From: Buttiauxella selenatireducens | GTDB taxonomy: Bacteria; Pseudomonadota; Gammaproteobacteria; Enterobacterales; Enterobacteriaceae | Direction of reading: 5' to 3' | Assembly (NCBI RefSeq): GCF_031432975.1 | Contig: NZ_CP133838.1 | Location: forward strand, 2,852,001-2,916,000 | DNA: 64,000 nucleotides | Shown: positions 29,086 to 41,370 of the stretch, one piece after another | Layout of the letters: each line of letters begins with the position of its first letter | How positions within the stretch are numbered: position 1 is the stretch's first letter | Notes under the pieces: model-generated | Told to the model about the DNA's origin: nothing | What the model saw: the letters and a program-made list of their open reading frames with translations, nothing else | Databases searched by the model: none | Position numbers and translations under genes: made by a program

Positions 29086-29916
29086 CTAAAAAAAGCGTCC
29101 TACTGTCAGACGGTCATTGCCACCGTAATCCTGACAGCTTTGTATCTCGGTATACCCAGCATCGGTAAACAACTCGCGAACCTGGGATGCCTGCTGCCAA
29201 CCGTGCTCAAGCAGCAACCAACCGCCAGATTCAAGGAAGTGGCGCGATGTTTCCACCAGTATGCGTAAATCGGCCAGGCCGTGGTTTCCGGCCACCAGCG
29301 CACTACGGGGTTCAAAGCGAACATCACCTTGCGAAAGGTGCGGATCTTCCTCATCGATATACGGTGGATTACTGACTATCACCGCAAAACGTTGTGTATT
29401 GAGCACACTAAACCAGTTGCTTTGCAAGACCTCAACATTGGTAATTCCGAGGCGCCTCGCATTATCGCGAGCAAGCTCGACTGCATCAGGAAGCAGATCA
29501 AGTGCGGTAATGTCACAATCTGGTCGTTCACTGGCGATAGCCAGGGCAATGGCCCCGGTGCCAGTGCCTAAATCCAACACTGAACACGGAGTAGCAGGCA
29601 TTCTTGCGAGGGCTTGTTCGACAAGGCATTCAGTATCAGGACGTGGGATAAGCGTCACCGGTGACACGCGCAGTGGTAGCGACCAAAACTCACGCTCACC
29701 GACCAGATGCGCAATCGGCTCACCTTGCACCCTTCGCGCCAGTAAAACCGCCAACTGCTGCTGTTGCTCAGTAGTCAGGACGGTTTCCCCGAAGGCCAGA
29801 ATGAAGGTTCGCGCTTTTCCAGTGACAAAACCCAGCAGGATTTCCGCGTCGCGACGCGGACTTTCACTTTCCTGTAGCTGGCCGATTGCCTGCTGTAACC
29901 AATGTTTGAAATCCAT
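29086..29916 (-). CDS. prmC: Peptide chain release factor N5-glutamine methyltransferase PrmC
   Basis: A 276-residue SAM-dependent enzyme that methylates the Gln of the GGQ motif of RF1 and RF2. It has the N-terminal helical domain, the SAM motif VLDLGTGTGAIALAIA and the substrate-Gln motif NPPY (VSNPPYIDEEDPH). The start overlaps the prfA stop by one base, so enzyme and substrate are co-translated. Confidence 0.96.
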   Translation of the reverse strand: MDFKHWLQQAIGQLQESESPRRDAEILLGFVTGKARTFILAFGETVLTTEQQQQLAVLLARRVQGEPIAHLVGEREFWSLPLRVSPVTLIPRPDTECLVEQALARMPATPCSVLDLGTGTGAIALAIASERPDCDITALDLLPDAVELARDNARRLGITNVEVLQSNWFSVLNTQRFAVIVSNPPYIDEEDPHLSQGDVRFEPRSALVAGNHGLADLRILVETSRHFLESGGWLLLEHGWQQASQVRELFTDAGYTEIQSCQDYGGNDRLTVGRFF

Positions 29917-30998
29917 TAATCCTGCTCAGACAGCGCCGCTAATTGGTCTGCCTGGAACTCCTGCACGATAGGTTCGATCAGCGCGTCGAGTTTCCCTTCC
30001 ATCACTTCATCCAGACGGTACAACGTCACGTTGATGCGATGGTCGGTCACGCGCCCTTGCGGGAAGTTATAAGTACGGTTGCGATCTGAACGGTCTCCAC
30101 TACCGAGCAGGTTGCGGCGCGTTGAAGCCTCTTCCTGCTGGCGTTTTGCCATTTCAGCAGCGCGAATACGCGAGCCCAACACTGAAAGCGCTTTGGCTTT
30201 GTTTTTATGCTGGGAACGTTCGTCCTGACATTCCACCACGATACCTGTCGGCAAGTGGGTAATACGGATTGCAGAATCCGTGGTGTTGACGTGCTGACCG
30301 CCTGCGCCTGAAGAACGGAAGGTATCAATACGCAGATCGCCTGGGTTGATATCAGGCAATTCTGCTTCAGGAATTTCTGGCATGACCGCAACCGTACAAG
30401 CGGAGGTATGAATACGGCCCTGGGATTCAGTCGCAGGAACACGCTGCACGCGATGACCACCGGATTCAAACTTCAGACGCCCGTAAACACCTTCACCGCT
30501 GATTTTGGCGATCACTTCTTTAAAGCCGCCATGTTCGCCATCGTTGGCGCTCAGGATTTCAACTTTCCAGCGGCGAGATTCCGCGTAACGGCTATACATG
30601 CGGAACAGATCACCGGCAAAAATAGCCGCTTCATCGCCGCCAGTACCGGCACGAACTTCAACAAAAGCATTACGTTCATCGTCAGGATCTTTTGGCAGCA
30701 ACAGAACTTGCAGTTGTTGTTCTAATTCTTCGCTGTCACTTTTCGCCTGATTTAATTCTTCTTGCGCCATTTCGCGCATTTCCGGGTCGTCGAGCATGCT
30801 TTGTGCGGTTTCAATATCTTCCTGCACTTGACGCCATTTCAGGAAGCAGCTTGAAACGTCACTTAACTGGGCATATTCACGTGACAACGCACGGAAACGA
30901 TCCTGGTCGGCAATTGTGGCAGCATCCCCAAGCAGAGCCTGAACTTCTTCATGGCGCTCTTGCAGAGCTTCTAGTTTGGCAACGATAGAAGACTTCAT
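29916..30998 (-). CDS. prfA: Peptide chain release factor 1
   Basis: A 360-residue class I release factor reading UAA and UAG. It carries the codon-recognition PxT motif ([12 protein letters not shown]) and the peptidyl-tRNA hydrolysis motif GGQ ([14 protein letters not shown]). It follows hemA by 35 bases, as in E. coli. Confidence 0.97.
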   Translation of the reverse strand: MKSSIVAKLEALQERHEEVQALLGDAATIADQDRFRALSREYAQLSDVSSCFLKWRQVQEDIETAQSMLDDPEMREMAQEELNQAKSDSEELEQQLQVLLLPKDPDDERNAFVEVRAGTGGDEAAIFAGDLFRMYSRYAESRRWKVEILSANDGEHGGFKEVIAKISGEGVYGRLKFESGGHRVQRVPATESQGRIHTSACTVAVMPEIPEAELPDINPGDLRIDTFRSSGAGGQHVNTTDSAIRITHLPTGIVVECQDERSQHKNKAKALSVLGSRIRAAEMAKRQQEEASTRRNLLGSGDRSDRNRTYNFPQGRVTDHRINVTLYRLDEVMEGKLDALIEPIVQEFQADQLAALSEQD

Positions 30999-31033
30999 GG
31001 GCGGTGTTTTACCTTGTAATAAGAGTTTATTTG

Positions 31034-32290
31034 CTAATCCAGCCCGAGGCTGTTACGCAGAATCTGCAGGCGTTCGTCATCCCCGTCACGGGCAGCCTGC
31101 TGAAGAGATTTGGTTGGAGCGTGGATCAGGCGATTGGTTAATTTCCATGCCAGATCCTGAAGAACGGTTTCGGCATTCGCACCTTGCTGAAGCGCGGCGA
31201 TGGCCTTAGCAGCCAAATCGTCACGAACTTGCTCAGCCTGGCTGCGATATTCACGGATGGTTTCTGTGGCGCTTTGCGCGCGCAGCCATGCCATAAATTC
31301 ACTGCATTCCTGGGCGACGATGGTTTCGGCTTCAACAGCGGCAGCTTTGCGCTGCGCAAGGTTGCTTTGAATAATCGCCTGAAGGTCATCAACGCTATAA
31401 AGATAGGCGTTAGCCAGTTTGCCCACTTCGGGTTCAACATCGCGTGGAACGGCAATGTCTACAAGCAGCAAAGGCTGATTGCGACGGGCTTTCAACGCGC
31501 GCTCTACCATACCTTTACCAATAATAGGCAGTGGGCTGGCGGTAGAACTGATAATAATGTCGGCTTCCTGCAAACGTGAATCGATGTCGCTAAGGCTGAT
31601 GACTTCGGCTCCGACTTCATCAGCCAGTACCTGAGCACGTTCACGGGTGCGGTTGGCTATAATCATTTTCTGCACGTTATGTTCACGTAAGTGCCGCGCA
31701 GCAAGCTCAATCGTTTCGCCTGCACCGACCAGTAATACGGTCACGGTCGATAAAGATTCAAAGATTTGTCGCGCCAGCGTACAGGCGGCAAACGCAACCG
31801 ATACGGCGCTCGCGCCAATTTCAGTTTCAGTTCGGACTCGTTTCGCGACAGAGAAGGATTTCTGGAACATGCGTTCCAGTTCGCTGGAAAGCGAATGCCC
31901 TTTTTGGGAGTCGGCAAAGGCTTTTTTGACCTGGCCTAAAATTTGTGGCTCGCCGAGTACTAGCGAATCAAGACCACTTGCGACACGCATTAAATGCGTG
32001 ACTGCATCGTTGTCGTGATGCCAGTACAGGCTTTTACGCACTTCCTCTTCGTTGAGGTTGTGGTAATTACACAGCCAGCGTACGAGTTTCTCGTGCAGAT
32101 TTTCCTGTTCTTCAACGCTCAGATACAACTCAGTTCGATTGCACGTAGACAGCACAACGCCGCCCTGCACCATCGGCTGTTCAAGCAGGCTGTTCAACGC
32201 CAGGTCGAGCGTGTCCGGCGAAAACGTAACACGTTCTCGCAGCGAGACTGGAGCTGTTTTGTGGTTGATGCCAAGTGCTAATAGGGTCAT
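31034..32290 (-). CDS. hemA: Glutamyl-tRNA reductase HemA
   Basis: First enzyme of C5-pathway tetrapyrrole synthesis. ATG 32290 ([20 protein letters not shown]) gives 418 residues, the E. coli length; the upstream in-frame extension is not conserved. Catalytic Cys is in [12 protein letters not shown] and the NADPH fold in [14 protein letters not shown]. Divergent from lolB. Its haem product also serves the sirohaem and nitrate enzymes nearby. Confidence 0.96.
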   Translation of the reverse strand: MTLLALGINHKTAPVSLRERVTFSPDTLDLALNSLLEQPMVQGGVVLSTCNRTELYLSVEEQENLHEKLVRWLCNYHNLNEEEVRKSLYWHHDNDAVTHLMRVASGLDSLVLGEPQILGQVKKAFADSQKGHSLSSELERMFQKSFSVAKRVRTETEIGASAVSVAFAACTLARQIFESLSTVTVLLVGAGETIELAARHLREHNVQKMIIANRTRERAQVLADEVGAEVISLSDIDSRLQEADIIISSTASPLPIIGKGMVERALKARRNQPLLLVDIAVPRDVEPEVGKLANAYLYSVDDLQAIIQSNLAQRKAAAVEAETIVAQECSEFMAWLRAQSATETIREYRSQAEQVRDDLAAKAIAALQQGANAETVLQDLAWKLTNRLIHAPTKSLQQAARDGDDERLQILRNSLGLD

Positions 32291-32494
32291 TGAGCGGTCT
32301 GAGTAATACCGATGTTGATAAGGATTAACTCGGCGCATCATACAGGATGCGCGCAGTCAATAAAAGAGAGCCACCCCTTGCGGGGTATCAGTGCAATTAA
32401 TGATTTAAGACAACTTGACCGTAGACGGCCAGACCGACCACCGCTAGCATAAACAGTTAACAACTAAAATGATTGAGAAGGATCTGCTGCCGCT

Positions 32495-33117
32495 ATGTTT
32501 ATGCCGAAAGCCCGTCTGCTGTGCCTTGCGCCACTGGCAAGCCTTGTTTTGACTGCTTGTGTAACCCCACAATCCAGCGGTCCAGGCAAAAGTCCTGACT
32601 CTCCACAGTGGTTGCAACACCAGCAACAAGTGCAAAAAATCACCCAATATCAGACGCGTGGTGCTTTTGCCTATCTTTCTGATAGCCAAAAAGTTTATGC
32701 GCGTTATAACTGGCAACAAACTTCGCCAGACCGTTATCGTTTATTGCTGACTAACCCATTAGGCAGCACCGAACTCGAACTCAATGCGCAGCCAGGCGTT
32801 GTCCAACTGACTGACCGCAATGGTAAAAAGTACGTTGCCGATAACGCCGAAGAGATGATTGGCCGCCTGACCGGAATGCCTATTCCGATCAATAGCCTGC
32901 GTCAATGGATTCTTGGCCTGCCAGGCGATGCCACTGACTATAAAATTGATGCCCAGTATCGTCTGAGCGAAGTCAATTACACGCAAGACGGTAAAACCTG
33001 GAAAGTGGTTTACAGTGATTATGACGACAGTGTGAAACCTGCTCTGCCTTCAAACATGGAATTGCGCGAAGGTTCGCAACGTATCAAGCTCAAAATGGAT
33101 AGCTGGACGGTTAAGTA

Positions 33118-33118
<1 letters not shown>
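32495..33118 (+). CDS. lolB: Outer membrane lipoprotein LolB
   Basis: A 207-residue lipoprotein that accepts lipoproteins from LolA and inserts them in the outer membrane. The signal peptide ends in a lipobox with the acylated Cys (SLVLTAC, Cys ~22). Its stop overlaps the ispE start by one base (TAATG). Confidence 0.95.
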
Positions 33119-35057
<1,939 letters not shown>

Positions 35058-35070
35058 TCGAACTCGCATA

Positions 35071-35096
35071 AAAAACCCGCTGCGGCGGGTTTTTTC
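35071..35096 (+). terminator. prs terminator
   Basis: CCCGC-TGCG-GCGGG (35076-35089) followed by seven T. Confidence 0.92.
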
Positions 35097-35116
35097 TTTT
35101 CTATCACCTGCCATTT

Positions 35117-36823
35117 TTGACAGATGATGCGCTCACGGATGGAATCAAAGTGAAAACCGTATCTTCTTCTGTATTGCCTTTCCGCGCTCTGGTAGATGCT
35201 TGTTGGCGTGAGAAATACACCGTATCCCGTTTTAGCCGCGACGTTATTGCCGGGATTACCGTTGGGATTATTGCCATTCCACTGGCGATGGCGTTGGCTA
35301 TCGGAAGCGGTGTAGCACCTCAATATGGCCTGTACACTTCGGCGGTTGCAGGTATTGTGATTGCGCTAAGCGGTGGCTCACGCTTTAGCGTTTCCGGCCC
35401 TACCGCGGCCTTTGTGGTCATCCTCTATCCGGTGGCACAGCAATTTGGCCTTGCCGGTTTGCTTATCGCGACATTAATGTCCGGCCTGTTTCTTATTTTA
35501 TTTGGACTGGCACGTTTTGGCCGCCTGATTGAATATATTCCCCTTTCCGTGACGCTCGGTTTTACCTCCGGGATTGGGATTACTATCGCCACCATGCAGG
35601 TAAAAGATTTCTTTGGCCTCCAGCTTCCCCACGTCCCCGAACATTACCTGAATAAAGTGGCGGCGCTGGCAATGGCGATGCCGACCTTAAATCTCGGCGA
35701 TGCGGCAATAGGCGTGGTCACACTCGGCGTGTTAATTCTCTGGCCGCGCCTGGGCATTCGTTTACCAGGTCATTTACCCGCACTTTTAGCCGGTTGCGCT
35801 GTTATGGCGATTGTTCATGCGATGGGCGCTGATGTGGCAACGATTGGTTCACGCTTCCACTATGTGCTCGCCGATGGCACGCAAGGTAACGGAATTCCGC
35901 AGCTGTTACCGCAATTGATGCTGCCGTGGAACATTCCCGACTCAAACTTTACGCTAAGTTGGGACTCCCTGAGTGCCCTGCTTCCGGCGGCATTTTCGAT
36001 GGCGATGCTCGGTGCCATTGAATCGCTGTTGTGCGCCGTGGTGTTAGACGGCATGACCGGCACCAAACACAACGCCAACAGCGAACTTATCGGCCAGGGG
36101 TTGGGCAATATTATTGCGCCATTCTTCGGCGGGATAACCGCCACCGCCGCGATTGCCCGTTCAGCCGCCAACGTACGCGCAGGTGCAACCTCCCCGATAG
36201 CCGCCGTGATTCATGCGCTGCTGGTGATTATGGCGTTGTTGGTGTTAGCACCGTTGCTTTCATGGCTACCGCTTTCGGCAATGGCTGCACTGTTGCTGAT
36301 GGTTGCATGGAATATGAGTGAAGCGCATAAAGTGCTGAGCCTGCTGCGCCATGCGCCAAAAGACGACATTATCGTGATGCTTATCTGCATGTCATTGACG
36401 GTGTTGTTCGACATGGTTATCGCCATCAGCGTGGGGATTGTACTGGCCTCGCTGTTGTTTATGCGCCGCATTGCGCGCATGACTCGGCTGGCGCCTGTAA
36501 ACGTCCAGACGCCGGAAGGTGTGCTGGCTTTGCGCGTAACCGGTCCGCTGTTCTTTGCTGCGGCAGAAGGATTATTTAATGACCTCGCCCAACGTATTGA
36601 GCAAAACCATCTGATTATTTTGCAGTGGGATGCGGTTCCAGTACTTGATGCGGGAGGACTGGATGCGTTTCAACGTTTCGTTGAGAAGCTGCCGGAAGGT
36701 TGCGAATTACGAGTGACGAATCTTGAATTTCAGCCGTTGAAGACTCTTGCACGCGCTGGCGTTAAACCTATTGCAGGCCGCCTTGCTTTCTTCCCGGATA
36801 TTCACGCAGCTCTGGCTGAGTAA
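35117..36823 (+). CDS. dauA: C4-dicarboxylate/anion transporter DauA (SulP family)
   Basis: A 568-residue SLC26/SulP transporter, E. coli YchM/DauA type. The membrane domain carries the signature [19 protein letters not shown]-terminal STAS domain follows (about residue 465 onward, [21 protein letters not shown]). E. coli DauA moves succinate and other dicarboxylates at acid pH. The start is uncertain: GTG 35150 ([19 protein letters not shown]) fits the E. coli N-terminus better than 35117. Confidence 0.92.
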   Translation: MTDDALTDGIKVKTVSSSVLPFRALVDACWREKYTVSRFSRDVIAGITVGIIAIPLAMALAIGSGVAPQYGLYTSAVAGIVIALSGGSRFSVSGPTAAFVVILYPVAQQFGLAGLLIATLMSGLFLILFGLARFGRLIEYIPLSVTLGFTSGIGITIATMQVKDFFGLQLPHVPEHYLNKVAALAMAMPTLNLGDAAIGVVTLGVLILWPRLGIRLPGHLPALLAGCAVMAIVHAMGADVATIGSRFHYVLADGTQGNGIPQLLPQLMLPWNIPDSNFTLSWDSLSALLPAAFSMAMLGAIESLLCAVVLDGMTGTKHNANSELIGQGLGNIIAPFFGGITATAAIARSAANVRAGATSPIAAVIHALLVIMALLVLAPLLSWLPLSAMAALLLMVAWNMSEAHKVLSLLRHAPKDDIIVMLICMSLTVLFDMVIAISVGIVLASLLFMRRIARMTRLAPVNVQTPEGVLALRVTGPLFFAAAEGLFNDLAQRIEQNHLIILQWDAVPVLDAGGLDAFQRFVEKLPEGCELRVTNLEFQPLKTLARAGVKPIAGRLAFFPDIHAALAE

Positions 36824-36832
36824 CATTTGGGC

Positions 36833-36862
36833 AAAAAAAACGGTTCTCAGAGAACCGTTTTC
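36833..36862. terminator. Bidirectional terminator between dauA and ychH
   Basis: AACGGTTCT-CAG-AGAACCGTT (36839-36859), A-rich on the left and T-rich on the right. Confidence 0.9.
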
Positions 36863-36877
36863 GTTTAATCCCGAGGA

Positions 36878-37156
36878 TTAACTGTGACGATGATTATCAT
36901 CACGGCGACAACGTTTATCAAAGTGGCGTACCCACCAATAACGGTCGCAGACTTGTTCGTGTCCCCCCACGCGTGCACCAGCTAGCCAAAGAACCGCACC
37001 AACAAAGATGCTCAGAACAGCACCGTGGGCGAAATATTGCGGGAAGTTAAACTGTGGGAGTTGGTTTAAAATGGAGTAACCGACACCACCCACCATGACG
37101 ACAAGCCCCAACCCCATGAAAATATTGCCGAGTAACGAAGCGTTTTTGCGTTTCAT
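36878..37156 (-). CDS. ychH: Stress-induced inner membrane protein YchH
   Basis: A 92-residue protein with two hydrophobic helices (LLGNIFMGLGLVVMVGGVGYSI and VLSIFVGAVLWLAGARVGG), matching E. coli YchH in length and position, divergent from pth. The start is preceded by GGAGG. CRP control is known for E. coli; I did not verify a CRP site here. Confidence 0.92.
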   Translation of the reverse strand: MKRKNASLLGNIFMGLGLVVMVGGVGYSILNQLPQFNFPQYFAHGAVLSIFVGAVLWLAGARVGGHEQVCDRYWWVRHFDKRCRRDDNHRHS

Positions 37157-37430
37157 ATGTCACCTCCGGGTGTTACTGGGTCGGCGGGGAAAATCCCCAT
37201 TCCTTGTGTGTAAAGTATAGACAACACCGCTTCGGATTATGTGCGTCAGCGATCACAATTACGAACGAAGGACTACAAATATTTACAAATAACTCGCTGA
37301 ATAGCATGAAATTACAATGGTTAACCACGGGAACTATTCAATAGTTTGGGTAGCGGCACATTGCCGCTTTGTCATCGTGACATCAGCGCAGTAAACTACG
37401 CGGCTCTGGTCTGTTTTCAGGAAATTAAAC

Positions 37431-38015
37431 GTGAGTATTAAATTAATAGTTGGCCTGGCAAACCCAGGTGCGGAATATGCGGCGACTCGCCATAACGCTG
37501 GGGCGTGGTATGTGGATCTGCTGGCACAGCGCCATAACCAGTCGCTAAAAGAAGAGAGCAAATTCTTCGGTTACACCGCGCGCATAAACCTTGCAGGTGA
37601 AGATGTTCGCCTGTTAGTGCCAACCACGTTTATGAACCTCAGTGGTAAAGCTGTCGCTGCAATGGCGACCTTTTTCCGTATTGCTCCGGATGAGATCCTC
37701 GTCGCCCATGATGAGTTAGATTTGCCGCCTGGCGTAGCAAAATTCAAACTCGGTGGCGGCCACGGTGGCCACAATGGTCTGAAAGATATCATCAGCAAAT
37801 TAGGCAATAACCCAAACTTTCACCGCTTACGTGTCGGAATTGGTCATCCAGGCGATAAAAACAAAGTTGTTGGTTTCGTACTGGGTAAACCGCCGCTGAG
37901 CGAACAAAAGTTGATTGACGACGCGGTAGACGAAGCAGCACGTTGCACCGAAGTTTGGTTAAAAGAAGGGTTGACCAAAGCGACCAACCGCCTACATGCC
38001 TTTAAGGCACAATAA
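37431..38015 (+). CDS. pth: Peptidyl-tRNA hydrolase
   Basis: A 194-residue enzyme that recycles peptidyl-tRNA. Catalytic His is in [10 protein letters not shown], Asn in GLANPGAEY, and the Gly-rich loop is [15 protein letters not shown]. It starts at GTG 37431 ([13 protein letters not shown]), the length being that of E. coli Pth. Confidence 0.97.
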   Translation: MSIKLIVGLANPGAEYAATRHNAGAWYVDLLAQRHNQSLKEESKFFGYTARINLAGEDVRLLVPTTFMNLSGKAVAAMATFFRIAPDEILVAHDELDLPPGVAKFKLGGGHGGHNGLKDIISKLGNNPNFHRLRVGIGHPGDKNKVVGFVLGKPPLSEQKLIDDAVDEAARCTEVWLKEGLTKATNRLHAFKAQ

Positions 38016-38151
38016 CGCATGCGCGGCTGTCAGGCAGGATTTCTGCCCCCGTTATACAGCGTTTGGGTGTATAATGGGGAAAGTTACGATCATTTTATCA
38101 ATGAGATAACGTTAACTCATTGAATATCAAGTCATTAAGGTGAATTAAACC

Positions 38152-39243
38152 ATGGGATTCAAATGCGGTATCGTCGGCTTGCCGAACGTTGGTAAATCAA
38201 CCCTGTTCAACGCGCTCACCAAAGCGGGAATTGAAGCAGCAAACTTCCCGTTCTGTACCATTGAGCCGAACACTGGTGTGGTACCGATGCCGGACCCACG
38301 TCTGGATAAACTGGCCGAAATCGTTAAACCACAACGCATTCTGCCTACAACCATGGAATTCGTTGATATCGCCGGTCTGGTGAAAGGCGCGTCCAAAGGT
38401 GAAGGCCTGGGTAACCAGTTCCTGACTAACATTCGTGAAACCGAAGCTATCGGCCACGTTGTACGTTGTTTTGAAAACGACAATATCATTCACGTGAATA
38501 ACAAAGTCGATCCTGCTGATGATATCGACGTTATCAACACCGAACTGGCGCTTTCTGACCTCGACACCTGCGAACGTGCCATCCACCGTGTGCAGAAACG
38601 TGCTAAAGGCGGCGATAAAGACGCAAAAGCTGAACTGGCTGCGCTGGAAAAATGTCTGCCACAGCTTGAGAACGCGGGTATGTTGCGCGCTCTGCCTTTG
38701 ACGGATGAAGATAAAGCCGCAATCAAATATCTGAGCTTCCTGACGTTAAAACCAACCATGTACATCGCTAACGTCAACGAAGATGGTTATGAGAACAACC
38801 CATACCTCGACAAAGTGCGTGAAATCGCCGCGGCTGAAGGCTCTGTGGTTGTTGCTGTCTGTGCGGCTGTTGAGTCTGACATTGCTGAACTTGACGACGC
38901 TGACCGTGACGAATTTATGGCTGAAATGGGTCTGGAAGAACCGGGTCTGAACCGCGTTATTCGCGCCGGTTATGAGTTGCTGAACCTGCAAACTTACTTT
39001 ACCGCTGGCGTAAAAGAAGTTCGTGCCTGGACTATCCCTGTTGGCGCAACAGCCCCACAAGCGGCCGGTAAAATCCACACCGACTTCGAGAAAGGCTTTA
39101 TCCGCGCTCAGACTATCGCGTACGAAGATTTCATCACCTACAAGGGTGAACAAGGCGCGAAAGAAGCCGGCAAAATGCGCGCTGAAGGTAAAGACTACAT
39201 CGTTAAAGATGGCGATGTGATGAACTTCCTGTTCAACGTCTAA
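38152..39243 (+). CDS. ychF: Redox-regulated ATPase YchF
   Basis: A 363-residue Obg-family NTPase preferring ATP. It has the P-loop [12 protein letters not shown]3 [11 protein letters not shown], the altered G4 NVNE ([10 protein letters not shown]) that gives ATP specificity, and a C-terminal TGS domain ([17 protein letters not shown]). A TATAAT (38070-38075) is a likely -10 element. It marks the left boundary of the integrated element. Confidence 0.97.
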   Translation: MGFKCGIVGLPNVGKSTLFNALTKAGIEAANFPFCTIEPNTGVVPMPDPRLDKLAEIVKPQRILPTTMEFVDIAGLVKGASKGEGLGNQFLTNIRETEAIGHVVRCFENDNIIHVNNKVDPADDIDVINTELALSDLDTCERAIHRVQKRAKGGDKDAKAELAALEKCLPQLENAGMLRALPLTDEDKAAIKYLSFLTLKPTMYIANVNEDGYENNPYLDKVREIAAAEGSVVVAVCAAVESDIAELDDADRDEFMAEMGLEEPGLNRVIRAGYELLNLQTYFTAGVKEVRAWTIPVGATAPQAAGKIHTDFEKGFIRAQTIAYEDFITYKGEQGAKEAGKMRAEGKDYIVKDGDVMNFLFNV

Positions 39244-39299
39244 ATCCTTTACGTTGTCTCATGAGGTTTCATTGAATCTCATGACGACAAAAAAAACCC

Positions 39300-39330
39300 A
39301 TAAAATCCACGCTATTGCGTGGATTTTACA
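39300..39330 (+). terminator. ychF terminator and possible attachment region
   Basis: AAAATCCACGC-TATT-GCGTGGATTTT (39302-39327) is a perfect 11-bp inverted repeat, A-rich before and T-ending, 58 bases after ychF. It lies between the last chromosomal gene and the integrase. The ICE attachment site should be in or close to 39244-39457. Confidence 0.75.
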
Positions 39331-39373
39331 TTTCATAACGTCCCAGGTAATTCCATATAAGCCCGACCTAAAA

Positions 39374-39424
39374 TGAGTACAAAAATGAGTACAATAAATT
39401 TCCACTTTCAGTTTAGGTGAGTAC
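39374..39424 (+). repeat. Three direct TGAGTAC repeats upstream of int
   Basis: TGAGTAC occurs at 39374-39380, 39386-39392 and 39418-39424, each followed by A or AA, within 51 bases just before the integrase gene. Such clustered short repeats at the int-proximal end usually are arm-type or core integrase binding sites; the role is inferred. Confidence 0.6.
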
Positions 39425-39457
39425 AATGACAGAATAAAAAACATACAAGAGGTCGCT

Positions 39458-40654
39458 ATGCTTACTGATACTCGATGCCGTACTGCCAAGCCTAAAGAAA
39501 AGCTCTATCGACTCAATGATTTCAGCGGACTTTACCTGGAAGTGAAGCCTAACGGTAAAAAAGCCTGGCGCTATCGATTTAAACTCAACGGAAAATCCAG
39601 CATGTTTGCGTTGGGTGAATACCCTGCAGTAAAACTCGCTGAAGCGCGGGAGAAATGTGAGCAAGCGCGCAAACAGGTAACCGATGGCGTAAACCCTGCA
39701 CAAGCCCGTCAGTTAGATAAGATCCGTAAGATTAACGATGCATCCAACACTTTTGAACTTATTGCCAAAGAGTGGCTGCAGATGAAGGACTGGGCTGAAA
39801 TCACAAAGACACGACGCCTCAATATGTTGGAACGTGTAGTTTTCCCGGCAATTGGTAAGCTCCCTGTAAAAGAGATCACCCCGCACCACATCCTTAAAAT
39901 TCTTCAGGAAACAGCGAAACGCGGCGCACCAACAGTTGCGGCTGAAGCCCGACGAACCATTTCCTCAGTATTTGAGCTAGCGGTTGCCACCCTCAGAACG
40001 GATAGTGATCCAGTCTGGCCTGTTCGCAAAGCTCTCCCTGCAAATAAAACGCAACATAAACAGGCTTTGAGTTCACAGCAAATTGGTAAACTATTAAACA
40101 GTTTTGATAACAGCAGAGGGACATATCAGGTTAACTATTGCATGTGGTTAATGTGGTGGACACTGGCTCGTCCCGCCGAAGTCACAGGGGCAAAATGGGC
40201 TGAATTCGATCTTGATAAATCATTATGGATCATTCCGTCAGTACGAATGAAAGCTCGTAGAGAACACGTTGTTCCTCTTCCTTCACAAGCCGTAAAAATG
40301 CTCGAGACACTTCATGGTTTAACCGGGCATAGACAGCATATCTTTCCGGGGCGTGATAACCCTCGTGGCCCCATGACTTCGCATTCCCTACGGCAACTGC
40401 TCAAGAGCCTTGGCTGGAGCGGAATTTACAGCCCACATGCAACCAGAACTACAGGGAGTACACGTTTGAATGAGATGGGCTATCGGCCTGATGCTATTGA
40501 GGCTCAGCTTGCTCATGCTGATACAAATAATGTTCGTAGCACATACAACCACGCGATTTATCTTGATGAAAGAAAAGTAATGATGCAAGACTGGGCAAAT
40601 AGGATAGATGAATGGGTCCTGGGTTATAGTGAATTTCCACCGTTTCATCGCTAA
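39458..40654 (+). CDS. P4-type tyrosine recombinase integrase
   Basis: A 398-residue integrase with the N-terminal DUF4102/arm-binding domain (LTDTRCRTAKPKEKLYRL, GLYLEVKPNGKKAWRYRF), a SAM-like core-binding domain and a C-terminal catalytic domain. The Arg of box I is in TLARPAEVTGAKW, HxxR is in YSPHATRTTGSTRL, and the nucleophile Tyr is near YNHAIYLDER. It drives site-specific integration and excision of the element that begins after ychF. AAGAGG precedes the ATG. Confidence 0.93.
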   Translation: MLTDTRCRTAKPKEKLYRLNDFSGLYLEVKPNGKKAWRYRFKLNGKSSMFALGEYPAVKLAEAREKCEQARKQVTDGVNPAQARQLDKIRKINDASNTFELIAKEWLQMKDWAEITKTRRLNMLERVVFPAIGKLPVKEITPHHILKILQETAKRGAPTVAAEARRTISSVFELAVATLRTDSDPVWPVRKALPANKTQHKQALSSQQIGKLLNSFDNSRGTYQVNYCMWLMWWTLARPAEVTGAKWAEFDLDKSLWIIPSVRMKARREHVVPLPSQAVKMLETLHGLTGHRQHIFPGRDNPRGPMTSHSLRQLLKSLGWSGIYSPHATRTTGSTRLNEMGYRPDAIEAQLAHADTNNVRSTYNHAIYLDERKVMMQDWANRIDEWVLGYSEFPPFHR

Positions 40655-40790
40655 AAATCTTGCACTTACTCTATTCTAAGTTGCATGAATTATTTCAACG
40701 TCATAGGTAGTTCACATCACTCCGATATTCGATTGGTGTGTGGACCAAGTTTCGGACTGTATTCATTTATTCCCGTAGCCCCAAATTACA

Positions 40791-40836
40791 CACTATAGCA
40801 ACCACCTGCCACGCAGTCCGGGTGGTTGCTATAGTG
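40791..40836. repeat. Perfect 16-base inverted repeat between int and alpA
   Basis: CACTATAGCAACCACC (40791-40806) and its exact complement (40821-40836) flank a 14-base loop. It sits between the convergent int and alpA genes. It has no clear T-tract, so it may be a terminator or a protein or recombination site. The rest of 40655-40848 holds nothing recognisable. Confidence 0.75.
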
Positions 40837-40848
40837 CTTAGAGAAAAA

Positions 40849-41049
40849 TCAAACTAATTGCGGTTTGCGGCTATTGAGTTTCGCTGTAATCCAATCTTCA
40901 ATTTCAGACTCAAGCCAAGCTGCGCTTGCTGGACCAATCTTGCAAGATTGGGGAAAATTACCGCTCCGCATATCGCGATAAACCTGCGAACGCTTCAAAC
41001 CAGTTTTATCCATTACTTCAGGTAATCGTAATAAACGATGAATACTCAT
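40849..41049 (-). CDS. AlpA-family excisionase/regulator
   Basis: A 66-residue MerR-like winged helix protein of the AlpA/phage transcriptional activator family (RLLRLPEVMDKTGLKRSQVYRDMRSGNFPQ). In P4-type islands such proteins control integrase and excision. The 321 bases between it and the relaxase gene (41050-41370) show no gene. Confidence 0.88.
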   Translation of the reverse strand: MSIHRLLRLPEVMDKTGLKRSQVYRDMRSGNFPQSCKIGPASAAWLESEIEDWITAKLNSRKPQLV

Positions 41050-41370
41050 ATTACCCTCCAGACCTTATTGGACTTATGATTATCCGACGCGTATGTGAAA
41101 TAAACTCAACAAACTGTGTTTCTGGTTTGTAAGATTTTAAAAACTCAATCACTCAATGTTTTTACCAAAATTAATCCCCCCTATCTGGATGTGAACAGCC
41201 AAGGGGATGCCGCACCGTACAATTATTTCCGACAGCACCTGCACGTTAATAGCATCAGGATTTCTGATTAAAGCAAGTGCACTGGTGTCTGCTTTTTATA
41301 TCTGTCCCTGTGAACCCTAGTGATTTAGGTGGAAGACTCAATCTGGCCACAGCGCTTTAAAAACAGGCCA

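Noticed and set aside
41050-41370. Search for oriT next to the relaxase gene
   Set aside because: No clear inverted repeat with a nick-like sequence could be identified by eye in this gap, so none is claimed.
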